DNA of 18,443 nt, taken from positions 1 to 18,443 of the forward strand of contig QJNS01000718.1 of NCBI GenBank assembly GCA_004154925.1, written 5' to 3'. Positions 9,423 to 18,443 of the stretch are shown here, piece by piece. The stretch is from Monosporascus cannonballus (lineage: Eukaryota > Ascomycota > Sordariomycetes > Xylariales). The translations under genes and the position numbers were made by a program. The notes below the pieces were generated by a model that was not told the DNA's origin, made no database searches, and saw only the letters and a program-made list of their open reading frames with translations. Position 1 is the first letter of the stretch. Each line of letters begins with the position of its first letter.

Positions 9423-10618
9423 CCCGTTACGCAGGTGAGAGAATAAGAAGGTCAATGCTTTGGAATAGGGTAAAACTAACAACAAATGTTGACGGTGAAG
9501 TCAATTGGCATGTAGGGTCACAACTTCACGAAACCCAGGTCCGAGTTTATTAGGCTCCCACAGACATCAGCAGGAATATTGAAGCATTGATTTACGTAAA
9601 CCAAGCTTACGGGCCGCATATATACCCGCGGTTCGCCCCAGAACACGCGGATACACCTCCTTGTGGCAGCACCTGCAACTAATGATAAAGATACGCCGGG
9701 GGGGCGTAATAAGATCCTGAAGAATAGCTACCTACTTACGAAGTACCCAGGTACGTTGCATCTGCAAGATGATGAGAGGACGAAGGCTTACTAGTGTATC
9801 CAAAACTTTCGGACTGACTAGTATGCCCCGTGCTACCTTGGCAAAACACATTACTCCGCCCTCACCGGCAACACCCGCATCCTTTTTCAAGGATTGGAAT
9901 AAAATCCAACCTCCCCTACAGCGAAGAGAGCACAGCCATAACGGGCAGGTGCATTTCCTGACCTGTGCTTAAGAAAAGTTAATACTAACGTTAACGACCA
10001 ATATAATGGAAACGATGTGGCCGCCTTCCATATACGGTTAATGTTCTAACCGCCCCAGTTACAGGCTGCACTCTATTCGCAGTCGGGCAGGTTGAATAAC
10101 TCCATACTTGCAAATGCCTGGGTAGGTAGCGTTTGTACTCGCATCCTCACCCACCCCAACCCTAACCTAACCTCTAAGCCTGTTCAGGTGCACTCCGAGC
10201 CCGGGGCGGCCGTTCGAGAATGACAGGCTGACTCAACAGGGGGACACCCAGGTTAACTTACGTCGAGCATCTCTGAGTAATACGGCCCACTTGTACGCTG
10301 GTATCAAGTAATGGAATGCAAAGGAAGAGCCTGGTAAGGTCACTTCAAGCGACCTCCGCCATGCAGGCTATGTATGACAATATGGCAAACCGGCAGGCGA
10401 GCAGTCAGGGTTGACTCACGTCTACGGTCTGGCTTAGAACCCTTCAACGGCTGCCAAGGCGAGTGTGTGGTTATCATTATGATACTCCATAGTCTCCTTC
10501 ACTTCTTCCGGGATCAGTCTGGCCTTGAATCGGCCATGAGTCTTGTCTCAAGAGCTGACGTCCCTTTCTTCTCGTTCATTTCATCTCCCCTGAGTATTCT
10601 GCTTCATGCCGTGTCATC
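9423..10618. promoter_or_regulatory. Shared upstream region of peroxidase and lipoxygenase genes
   Basis: About 1.2 kb between divergent starts, without a convincing gene. It holds a GCATATATAC element near 9616, a short ACCCAGGTAC-type stretch at 9728-9755, and CCTGGGTAGGTAG at 10117-10129; the last is identical to 3019-3031. It also has a short AACCCTAACCTAACC run (10158-10172). C-rich lipoxygenase leader sequence (TTTCTTCTCGTTCATTTC) occurs near 10564-10581. No clear repeated operator is visible. Confidence 0.4.
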
Positions 10619-12498
10619 ATGGTTTCATTCACCCCTCTTGTTTGGGTAGCTGCGGCTGTAGCAGGTCTACCGCTGTTCCACGTGCAAGACCTGTCGTCTA
10701 ACTTACACGGAAAATCATGGCTGGGTCCTCAATTGCCAGGCACCTCGCCCATACAGAGGTTACTGCTGCCTCACGAAGATCTAGATCCCTACTCTCGAAG
10801 GAAAGAAGTAGAAGTGAGAGTAGCTGGTTTCTTATATGGCCCCTCCCTACTGGGCAACAGTTCTTACTTTCCCACTGGAGTCCTTGGTAATGCTATGGTA
10901 CAGCAGCATCAGGGCAAGTGGTACGAAGATGCAGCGTGGCTAGTGAAAACTGCCAACGAGGAAGCCGTGGCTGCTCTTACCGCCATACAAAGTGTACGCA
11001 TCTCATACCGCGATAGATCTTGACATGTTCTAACGTTGTATAGGCCGGAGGTATAAAAGAGCTGTCAGACTATCAAATCCTTTACGACGGACAATGGCAG
11101 CGCTCAGTGCCTACTGGCATGGCCCAAGGAGTGTTCACCAACTTCAGCTCAGACTTGCTCTTCGCCATGGAGCGGCTCTCGACAAATCCCTACGCCATTC
11201 GTCGGCTACATCCAACAGCTGATGCTTTGCCTTTCCAGCTTGATGACGAAACCGCTACGGCTCTCACCGGAACGCGAGTCAAGACACTTCACGAGGACGG
11301 ACGACTGTTCTTTGTAGATCACAGCTATCAGAAAGACTACCCTACGACAGAAGGCAAATATGTTGCTGGTTGCCAGGCTTACTTCTATCTAGACGCAGAC
11401 TCGAATCGAATGCTACCCCTGGCAATCAAAACGAACGTGGGTAGTGATTTGATCTACACACCACTAGATGAAGAGAACGACTGGCTGCTGGCCAAAGCCA
11501 TGTTCAACCAAAATGATCTCTTCCACGGGCAAATCTATCATCTAGCAAACTCACACGCTGTTGCGGAAATTGTCCATCAGGCAGCGCTTCGCACCATGAG
11601 CGGCAACCATCCTATACTCGCACTTCTCGACCGGCTCATGTACCAGGCATACGCGATACGACCCGTCGGAGAGTCTGTACTCTTCAACGAAGGCGGCATC
11701 TTCGACCAGTCCTTCGCAGTCAGTAACCACGGCGTTCGACAGTTCGCCACGGACTTTTACCCGATAGCTGGCGCTTTCAGATCCAACTACTTCGAGGAGA
11801 ATATACGGCGGCGAGGCTTGATTAACTGCACATACGGCCCTGACTTACCACATTTCCCCTTCTACGAAGATGGCTCACAGATATTGCCGGTGATCCGACG
11901 ATTCGTGCAGTCCTTCGTGGACGCCTACTATGAGACTGATGCAATGCTTGCACTGGACTGGGAAGTTCAAGCTTGGGTCAAAGAGGCGAATGGTCCTGCT
12001 ATGGTCATTGACTTCCCAGCCGCTCCGCTAGAGAAAGCCGGGACATTGGTCGACATCATCACCCACATTGCATGGCTCGGTGGTGTTTCTCACCATGTGC
12101 TCAATGCTGGCGAGCCAATCGCTACTTCAGGGGTTCTCCCCCTACATCCTGCGGCCCTCTACGCCCCACCGCCGGAACAAAAGGGCGTCAAAGATTTGCT
12201 GCGCTTCTTGCCCAACGAGCAGAAGTCAGTCGAGCATATTGCACTATTGGCTCGCTTCAACAGGCCCCAGCTGGTGCAGAGCCAGGAGACATTGTTACAT
12301 ATGTTCAACGACAAGACGCTGCTCGAGCGAGGGCGGAGAGAAGCGGACTTTGCGAACGAACGCTTCATGATGGACATGCGTGAAATCAGCGAGGGGATCA
12401 ATGCCAAGAGCTTCGATGAGGAAGGTCTGTGTCAAGGTATGCCCATCGTGTGGAAGGCAATGGATCCCGCGCAGATTCCGTTCTTCCTGAGCGTGTAG
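10619..12498 (+). CDS. Secreted lipoxygenase, fungal (manganese-type-like)
   Basis: Two exons, 10619-10993 and 11044-12498, with a 50-bp phase-0 intron (GTACGC...TATAG); 609 residues, about the usual length of secreted fungal lipoxygenases. It begins with a signal peptide (MVSFTPLVWVAAAVAGLPLF). Lipoxygenases add O2 to polyunsaturated fatty acids to give hydroperoxides. Metal ligands are all present: HLANSH gives H291 and H296, HHVLN gives H475 and N479, and the C-terminal residue is V609. Valine at the C-terminus and the spacing match, from memory, the Magnaporthe manganese enzyme. The block LMYQAYAIRPVGESVLFNEG is strongly conserved; by hand alignment G334 sits at the Coffa-Brash stereo-control position. 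Whether iron or manganese is bound cannot be told. Divergent from the peroxidase; PAQR follows in the same direction. Confidence 0.93.
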
Positions 12499-12991
12499 AT
12501 GCCGACATGGCCTGCATTATGGGGTGGAGTGAGTGCGGCTATCTGGTGGAGACAGACATTTTCTCATTGGTTAGGTGTTCTGTTGCAATGAATTCAACCC
12601 CTGTTTTTGCGTAGCGACTAGCGAGGGTCCATCTTGTAAGCACATGGAATTCACATGTGAGAAAGCAACCAGATGTAAGGGCCCTTCCGGCTTCGACCGT
12701 TTGGGAAGCTGAAAAATTGGGCACGCACTAGTTGTCATGGGTCATTACCTTACCAAATGCCTTTCCCCTACCAATATAGGGAAATCTCTCCGCGATTACG
12801 TGGCCTTGCGTAACGCACACGGGATCCGGCCCAAGCAAGCATGTTACCAGGCTTCTTGGCGGAGAATTAATACATCAGGCCAGAAACCGGTGGTCTTGAG
12901 GCGGTGAGGATTGCTATCTATGAAACCCGTCACGGCCTTCGAGACAAACCACCAAGAAATCAACCAGATCCAGTAACTACCACCTCTACCC
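12499..12991. other. Gap between lipoxygenase and PAQR genes
   Basis: 493 bp with the 3' end of the lipoxygenase gene and the upstream region of the PAQR gene. The palindrome CACATGTG (12652-12659) is the only local structure noted. No convincing gene or RNA is seen. Confidence 0.5.
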
Positions 12992-14046
12992 ATGGCCATT
13001 GAAGCGAGCAGAGCTGCCGGAGAGATGGCAGTTGACGTCAAGCATCAAGTGGAATCCTTAACATCGAAAGTCGTCGATTTCGCCAAAGCACCTCCTTGGA
13101 TGCGACAAGATCCCCTTATCATCCGAGGATACCGGAAACGGCACGGTTCTTTCCGTAGCTGCTTCGAGTCCCTATGGTACCTGCATAACGAGTCTGTCAA
13201 CGTTTGGTCGCACTTGAGCGTCGGATTGTTTTTCCTAGCCCTGACGATCTGGGCAAGCTTTCCGGCTCTCCATGGCAGCTACGCTTTCAAGGACGCCGAC
13301 TTAAGGGCCTTTCAGACCTACCTTCTAGGGGCCACTATTTGCTGCATGTTCTCCGTAAGCGGTCTCACTCCTCGCCCGGCCAGTCCGTCCTTGTCCAGCT
13401 GACACTCCTCGAGGCCTTTTACCACTGCGTAAGCTGCCACTCGGAGCATGTCTCGAGGCGCTGCCTGAAGTTGGATTACCTTGGCATTGCATGCAACATT
13501 ACATCAACATGCATCTCTGCAACATACTTCGGTCTGTACGAGGAACCCGAACTCGCGAGCTTCTACATCGCCATCATCCTAGCCTGTGGCTTAGCAGTGT
13601 TTTGGGCCCTGCTCGACCCGAGCGCCGATGGACCACGAGCGGCAAAATTCAGGTATGTGATGCATCAATTGCAGCGGGGCTGAGCTGATGCCGATCACTC
13701 AGGGCCGCTGTCTTCATTGCTTTAGGGGGAAGTGGATTCGCACCCATTCTTCATGCTGCGCTATCCCCAAGTCTTACATTAGACGGGTTTTCACTGGAGT
13801 ACGTGTTAGCGCAATCAGCGTTTTACTTGCTCGGAACGGCTTTCTATGTCAATCGCATCCCTGAGAAGTATTGGAGTGGGGTCTTCGATGTCTGGGTACG
13901 TTTCCCCTCCAGCTGCGGCTGATGACCCGTCTGACGAGAGATAGGGCGCGAGCCATCAGATCTTCCATGTGCTTGTCAACGTAGCACAGATCCTACATCT
14001 GCTGGGCCTTAAGAAGTCTCTGATGCGACACTATTCACTGACATAG
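12992..14046 (+). CDS. PAQR family seven-helix membrane protein (AdipoR / hemolysin III / Izh type)
   Basis: Four exons: 12992-13354, 13399-13652, 13703-13895 and 13945-14046, with introns of only 44, 50 and 49 bp. They join in frame to 303 residues. The family motifs are complete: HNESVNVWSH at residues 65-74, AFYHCVSCHS at 127-136, and GASHQIFH at 271-278. H130, H274 and H278 would bind the catalytic zinc. Adiponectin receptors of this family have ceramidase-like activity, and yeast Izh proteins affect zinc and lipid metabolism. The N-terminal 45 residues are hydrophilic and cytosolic in related proteins; the rest is seven hydrophobic segments. Neighbours are a lipoxygenase and a P450 on the same strand, which raises the possibility of a lipid-linked role; but such genes also occur alone in fungi, so membership in the locus is unproven. 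Confidence 0.9.
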
Positions 14047-14051
14047 CTATG

Positions 14052-14119
14052 TTTGGTGCCACATATCATGCAGAGAATGTGGCTGCTTATGGTTAGGTAC
14101 CTAACGGTGTAACACCAAA
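14052..14119. repeat. Nested inverted repeats just after the PAQR stop codon
   Basis: TTTGGTG (14052-14058) pairs with CACCAAA (14113-14119). Inside lie a perfect 14-bp palindrome GTTAGGTACCTAAC (14092-14105) and GGTGT-A-ACACC (14106-14116). The first and third pairings are mutually exclusive. It could affect 3'-end formation of the PAQR transcript; that is inference. Confidence 0.6.
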
Positions 14120-14861
14120 GACTCCCCCATGGGGCTAAGCTTTAGCGTGCCGCACCACGGGGCCTTGGCGTCTTCAATGCACCGTTATTACTATAGACAC
14201 GCCTTGCTCCATAGGGGTTGAAACATCGGACGAAAGCCGATAAGCAAGGACAAGCACCCATATCAATTCCCCTCTGCTACCCGGTGAAAGCCCTAAACCT
14301 ATAGCAGGATCCAACCAATAAGAAAACCTCAAATCCCCCTGGCTTGCCTTTTAAAGCAACGCGAGTAGTTAGCTGCTCCTGAGAATTGTTATGGATCCTG
14401 TCTTTGTCGCCCTCCGTCACATGCCGTGCAGCGTAGGCCATCGGCCATCCAACCCGGCAAAGTCCCAAAATAGCTTCTCAAGACTCACCAGCGTTGTCAG
14501 CCATTCTCCCAAATACGACCGATACGATGCCACGTGCAAGGTCATCATTCCAGCGCTTTCGGAGGAACATCGTTCCGATTCTCGAGACACCTCACTCTCG
14601 CCCCACCGTCCTGACTACTGCCTAGCTCTGTGTTGATGGCAGTGCCTTTCCGATCAAAAGCCCACGAAGGTGGTCAGGAGGGGAAAGAAGTACTGTATAC
14701 AGCCTGTGCTCGTATAGGTGCTCGACTCAGGCCGTCAGCTTACCCCTAGCAAGCCGCAGCTTAACCATGAAATTAACTAGTCTAGTACTGTTGATTAGGG
14801 TGACCCCTGTAGCCGCCCATGTCGGTGCTTGCAGTCTTACCGCGTTGCAGAGATGCTTCTT

Positions 14862-14887
14862 GAGAATGATATAGCATTCTCTATATC
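14862..14887. repeat. Interleaved inverted repeats upstream of the P450 gene
   Basis: GATATAG (14868-14874) pairs with CTATATC (14881-14887) across a 6-base loop. Overlapping it, GAGAAT (14862-14867) pairs with ATTCTC (14876-14881). The two hairpins cannot form together. They lie 61 to 86 bp before the ATG, in the core promoter or leader. Confidence 0.55.
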
Positions 14888-14947
14888 GCCGTTTACGCTT
14901 GCACACTCGCTCACCGACTCACTGCTGTCTTGTTTAAACACTTTACG

Positions 14948-16615
14948 ATGGCGGTAACGAACACGTTAGAGCAGCCTTCTGGGCTGGTGAGTAGATTCAT
15001 TGGCCGGCTCAGCCCTGCCACGATCGCCGTCGGGTTGGGAGCTCTTGTAAGTGCTCAGAGAATCAGTCGGCACGAGAATAGCAACTCTGACCGTGTTTTA
15101 GTTTACACTGTACTGGATTAGCAGTATTATATACTCCCTCTACCTGCACCCGCTCTCCAAGTACCCAGGTCCGAGACTGTGGGCAATCACACGCATCCCA
15201 TACGCATTCTACCTCCAAAAAGGTAGGCTGCCCCAGACAGTCAAGGGCCTCCACGACAAGTACGGTACAATAGTTAGAATCGCGCCAGACGAACTTAGTT
15301 TTACTGAGGGGTCGGCATGGAAGGACATCTGCCAGCCAAAGCCGGGCCATGGGCCCTTCGACAAGTGGACAATATATCTCAATCCTTCTGTGAACGGCGC
15401 CTATTCCATCCTCACGTCGCCAACTCGTCAGGGACATGCACGTATCAGGCGCCAACTGAACCATGGATTCTCAGACAAAGCTCTCCAAGCCCAAGAAAGT
15501 ATGTTTCAAAGCCACGTGGACCTGCTCATTAGCCGTATCCGCGAGGCCATTAGCTCCGGCCAGCAGGACTTGAACATGTTCCAATGGTACACATGGGCAA
15601 CCTCGGATATCATGGGTGACTTAGCATTCGGCGAGTCGTTTCGCTGTCTCGATGATGGCAAGGATCACCGATGGATTAGCATTCTGATCAGGCAGTTTCA
15701 GGCGGTCGTGACCATCACTTCCTTCCGGTTCTTCACGGTCCCGAGGAAGCTGTTCCAATGGTACATGCCGGCCAAAATGCTAGAGCGACCCCGAGAGATC
15801 CATAAATACGCCGTGGAGAAGGTCGACAAACGTCTCAGCAGGGATACTGAACGGCCAGACTTCGTGTACTATCTGCAACGTGAAAACAAGGACAACACTC
15901 AAATGTCGCGGGCGGAGATCGACACAACTCTATCAACTCTTATTATCGCTGGAGGCGAAACAACAGCCGCTTTCCTCTCGGGTATCACCTTCTATCTCGT
16001 CCAATATCCCGAAGTTCTCCGCAAACTCGAAAGCGAAATCCGCACCGCCTTCAAGTCCGAAGACGAAATCAACGCCGTATCCACCAACAAGCTCGTATAC
16101 TTCAACGCCTGCGTCAAAGAAGGCCTCCGGCTCACCCCCGCCGTCCCCTTCGGTCACCCGCGCGTCGTCCCACCCGGCGGCGACGAAATATGCGGACAGC
16201 ACCTACCCGGCGGCGTACGTCACCCCCCTCCAAAAGCGATCCTGACCACCAGCTAACTCCCCCACTCTAGACCAAGCTCTCCGTCATGGCTTGGGCGATG
16301 TACCGCTCTGAGCGCAACTTCAAACACGCCGAGACGTTCGATCCGGAGCGCTGGGTAACCTGGAATGGGTATGATGACCAGAGCGCCTTCGAGCCCTTCT
16401 CGCTCGGCGCGCGCAACTGCATCGGCAAAAACCTGGCCCTCGTCGAGCTGAAGATCATCCTCGCCCGGACTATTTTCAATTTCAACCTCTCACTACCGGA
16501 GGGGAAGAAGGATATGGGCTGGGAGTGGGGTGATCAGCATATATATATGCTATGGCAGTGCGATCCGATGGTCGTGCGGGTTACGGACGCGAGGAAGGGA
16601 GTATACAGGGTGTGA
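14948..16615 (+). CDS. Cytochrome P450 monooxygenase
   Basis: Three exons: 14948-15046, 15102-16214 and 16271-16615, with phase-0 introns of 55 bp (GTAAGT...TTTAG) and 56 bp (GTACGT...TCTAG). They join to 518 residues. Signatures: N-terminal membrane anchor (about residues 24-48, across the first junction), then the HPLSKYPGP hinge. The I-helix has AGGETT (residues 316-321), the K-helix KEGLR (E373, R376), followed by FDPERW (427-432). The heme loop is FSLGARNCIG with C454 as thiolate ligand. The enzyme would be ER-bound and needs a P450 reductase. It resembles the broad fungal group around isotrichodermin C-15 hydroxylases and related secondary-metabolism P450s; substrate unknown. No inactivating change is seen. 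It follows PAQR and precedes the GMC gene on the same strand. Confidence 0.95.
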
Positions 16616-17760
16616 GCGCTGGCTGTGTTGTCGAGTGTGCTTCGTACGGTTTGTGGGGTTCGGCTTAGGCTGCGTTTTTCTGTGAGGGAGAGCTGTGCCT
16701 GACGGACCACCGGCTTCATATCTTACAGATGTGCGCCCGGGTTATCTGAACGTGGCAATACTTTGTAAAGGAATGGCCGGTATCCTCTGCAAGTTCATGG
16801 TGAGGCTCGGGTGTAGCTATTGTCAACGTGCGAGAATATCGTCCATCTTGCCCTGCCATCCCGAACGGCAGTAACTGAGAACGAATCATAGGGCGGAATG
16901 CTATCCCATCAGTCTTGTCAAAGCAGCATGGGCTGCGAGGTTGATGCGGAGCTTATCAAGAACAAGAAGCAAGGGATTCTCTCTCAGCGCCGATCTGAGA
17001 CCCTGACATCACACACTGAAACAGCTGCAACCGAAGAAGGACATATTATCAGGTTGTCCTCCAAGATGTCCTAACAAGCAATTGAAGACAACGGAACCTT
17101 CTGAGATCCTAGTAAATTCACCTGTAAAGGGAAAAGAATAGCACCAGGTGCGGCTGAAAGTAACTTCCACGGGTGGCTGATATAACTAAGCCAACACTCC
17201 GGCAGTTGTTCAGTTTGGTAAGCCCAAGGTTCATCGTCATCTCAGTTGTCATTCGAAATGCGTACGCAGTCGTGATAGTTGTTGCCCCGTCTATAAGACC
17301 GTCCAGCTTCTTATAGTATCATGATAATCATGCCCGGAGCAATAGGAAACAATATTTAATACCAAAATAGCAGCATAGCACAAGATGCACTCCGGCACAT
17401 GCTGCCATATAAGAAATCTTCTTGTATGTTTATGAAGGCTGTGTATGTTATTATGTAGGTCCTCTATTGTAATACAAGTCACTGATTCCGAAACTTACCC
17501 CAAGACAACAGCAACTTACTCGACATGGTCCCCTCGTAATTTGCATACGCTTTCGTCTACCCACATCTACCATCCACCCCCTTCTTCGATTACAAACACT
17601 TCTTGGTTTTGATCAGGAGGCAAAACTTCCGTTGATGACACGATCTTACTATATACGGTAAAGCAAATCCATTTCAGCCAGTGTCTCGCTGTCAGGCTGT
17701 TCAATACGATTATCTAGTTGAATCCTCCCCGCTACTTCACACTACGTTCTCTTCATCAGG
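16616..17760. other. Gap between P450 and GMC oxidoreductase genes
   Basis: 1.1 kb, AT-richer than the flanking genes, containing the P450 3' end and the GMC upstream region. A CT-rich, A-poor stretch (CCACCCCCTTCTTCG, about 17574-17588) and CTCTTCATCAGG just before the ATG look like leader sequence. No convincing gene, RNA or repeat is seen. Confidence 0.5.
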
Positions 17761-18443
17761 ATGGCCACTAACAGCTATGATTTCATCATAATCGGCGGAG
17801 GCACCGCCGGTCTCGTTCTAGCCAATCGACTCACCGAGGATAGCAGTGTCCAAGTACTTGTCCTGGAAGCGGGTGACGATCTGATGGCGGATCCCCGCGT
17901 CGTGACGCCAGCGTTATTCCCGACCTTGCTTGGATCTGATGCAGACCGGAACACGGTGACCGAGCCGCAAGTGAGTAACAGTCGAGTCGTACGGAGGAGA
18001 CAACATTTAACCCTGTATCCTAGTCCGCTCTCCATAATAAGAAGATCAACATTCCACACGGCCGCACCCTTGGTGGAAGCAGTGCTATCAACGGACAAGC
18101 TTTCATAGCCACCTCAAAAGTCGGCAATGATGCATGGGGCGAATTTGGAAATTTGGGATAGAGCTGGGAAGCTCTCGCCCCATACTTCAAGAAGGCCCAT
18201 ACCTTAGCTCCGCCACCGAAGGATACTGCTCCCTATAACCACTTTCACTTAGACTACATCGACGCGAACATCAGTGGTCGAGACGGACCCATTAAAGCCA
18301 GCTTCCCACCCGGCACTGATGATCCACTCCCGAAAGCATGGATCGAAACGCTGCACGCATTGGGCCACAAAGCCACCGGCGACCCCTTCTCGGGAGAAAT
18401 CATCGGGTCATACACTAGCGCTGGTTCTATCGGGCGGGGGGGG
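17761..18443 (+). pseudogene. GMC flavin oxidoreductase, 5' part, with in-frame TAG; cut by window end
   Basis: Exon 1 is 17761-17970 (70 codons). A 53-bp phase-0 intron (GTGAGT...TCCTAG) leads to exon 2 from 18024. The N-terminus carries the FAD-binding Rossmann motif ([14 protein letters not shown], GxGxxG at residues 12-17), with E37 after the second strand (LVLEAGDD). The GMC signature [13 protein letters not shown] is at residues 83-95. Such enzymes oxidise alcohols, sugars or cluster intermediates and are about 600 residues. Codon 116 (18159-18161) is TAG, in the context FGNLG-stop-SWEALAPYFKK, where relatives usually have Trp. The frame then continues open and family-like to the window end, through KAWIETLHALGHKATGDPFSG. 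The last codons (GRGG, from a G run) do not look like the family and may be a contig-end artefact. One nonsense change, otherwise conserved, suggests a recent pseudogene or a base error. Confidence 0.75.

Larger units (their letters stand above)
14047..14947. other. Gap between PAQR and P450 genes
   Basis: About 900 bp containing the PAQR 3' region, with nested inverted repeats (14052-14119), and the P450 upstream region, with interleaved inverted repeats (14862-14887). Short open frames (for example 14391-14636) show no recognisable motif. I see no other gene. Confidence 0.5.

Noticed and set aside
10158..10172. Telomere-like AACCCTAACCTAACC
   Set aside because: Only two to three imperfect units within an intergenic region. 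Too short for an interstitial telomere or a chromosome end.
17291..17482. 63-codon minus-strand frame in the P450-GMC gap
   Set aside because: Short, AT-rich, without motifs or splice signals; not distinguishable from chance.
1..18443. CRISPR arrays, bacterial operons, rRNA and tRNA genes
   Set aside because: No regularly spaced repeats, no Shine-Dalgarno-led gene runs, and no tRNA arm motifs were seen; the DNA is fungal.

Overview
The window looks like nuclear DNA of a filamentous ascomycete, most likely a Sordariomycete. Genes are split by very short GT...AG introns (44 to 76 bp, one candidate of 154 bp). Intergenic stretches carry the ACCTAGGTA/GGTAGGTA-type sequence common in that class. 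All recognisable proteins are fungal types. The last bases are a G run inside an open gene, so the right edge is probably a contig end.

Layout from left to right. (1) 192-1612, minus: a proline/serine-rich fungal protein of unknown function with a frame conflict before its conserved C-terminus. (2) 1613-3314: 1.7 kb without a convincing gene, holding an old inverted duplication and a 27-bp hairpin. (3) 3315-4881, plus: GWT1, the GPI-anchor inositol acyltransferase, a core housekeeping gene. (4) 4985-6611, minus: a DHA1-type MFS transporter. (5) 7454-8140, plus: a hotdog-fold thioesterase-like protein. (6) 8386-9422, minus: a secreted heme-thiolate peroxidase (chloroperoxidase / peroxygenase family). 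(7) 10619-12498, plus: a secreted lipoxygenase with all metal ligands. (8) 12992-14046, plus: a seven-helix PAQR (adiponectin receptor / hemolysin III) protein. (9) 14948-16615, plus: a cytochrome P450. (10) 17761-18443, plus: the start of a GMC flavin oxidoreductase, interrupted by an in-frame TAG and cut by the window edge.

Items 4 to 10 are mostly redox, transport and lipid-related proteins next to one conserved gene, arranged as an accessory or biosynthetic-type locus. No polyketide synthase, NRPS, terpene synthase or cluster-type zinc-cluster regulator is visible. The most economical reading is a lipid-oxidation (oxylipin) locus. A secreted lipoxygenase would make fatty-acid hydroperoxides. 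The divergently transcribed secreted peroxidase shares its 1.2-kb upstream region. The P450 and GMC enzyme would oxidise further, the thioesterase would act on acyl thioesters, the MFS protein would export, and the PAQR protein might sense or remodel lipid. This pathway is inference; the individual protein families are well supported by motifs.

Exon joins were worked out by hand from splice consensus, frame and family conservation. Apart from the first gene, every spliced model given here has a length divisible by three.
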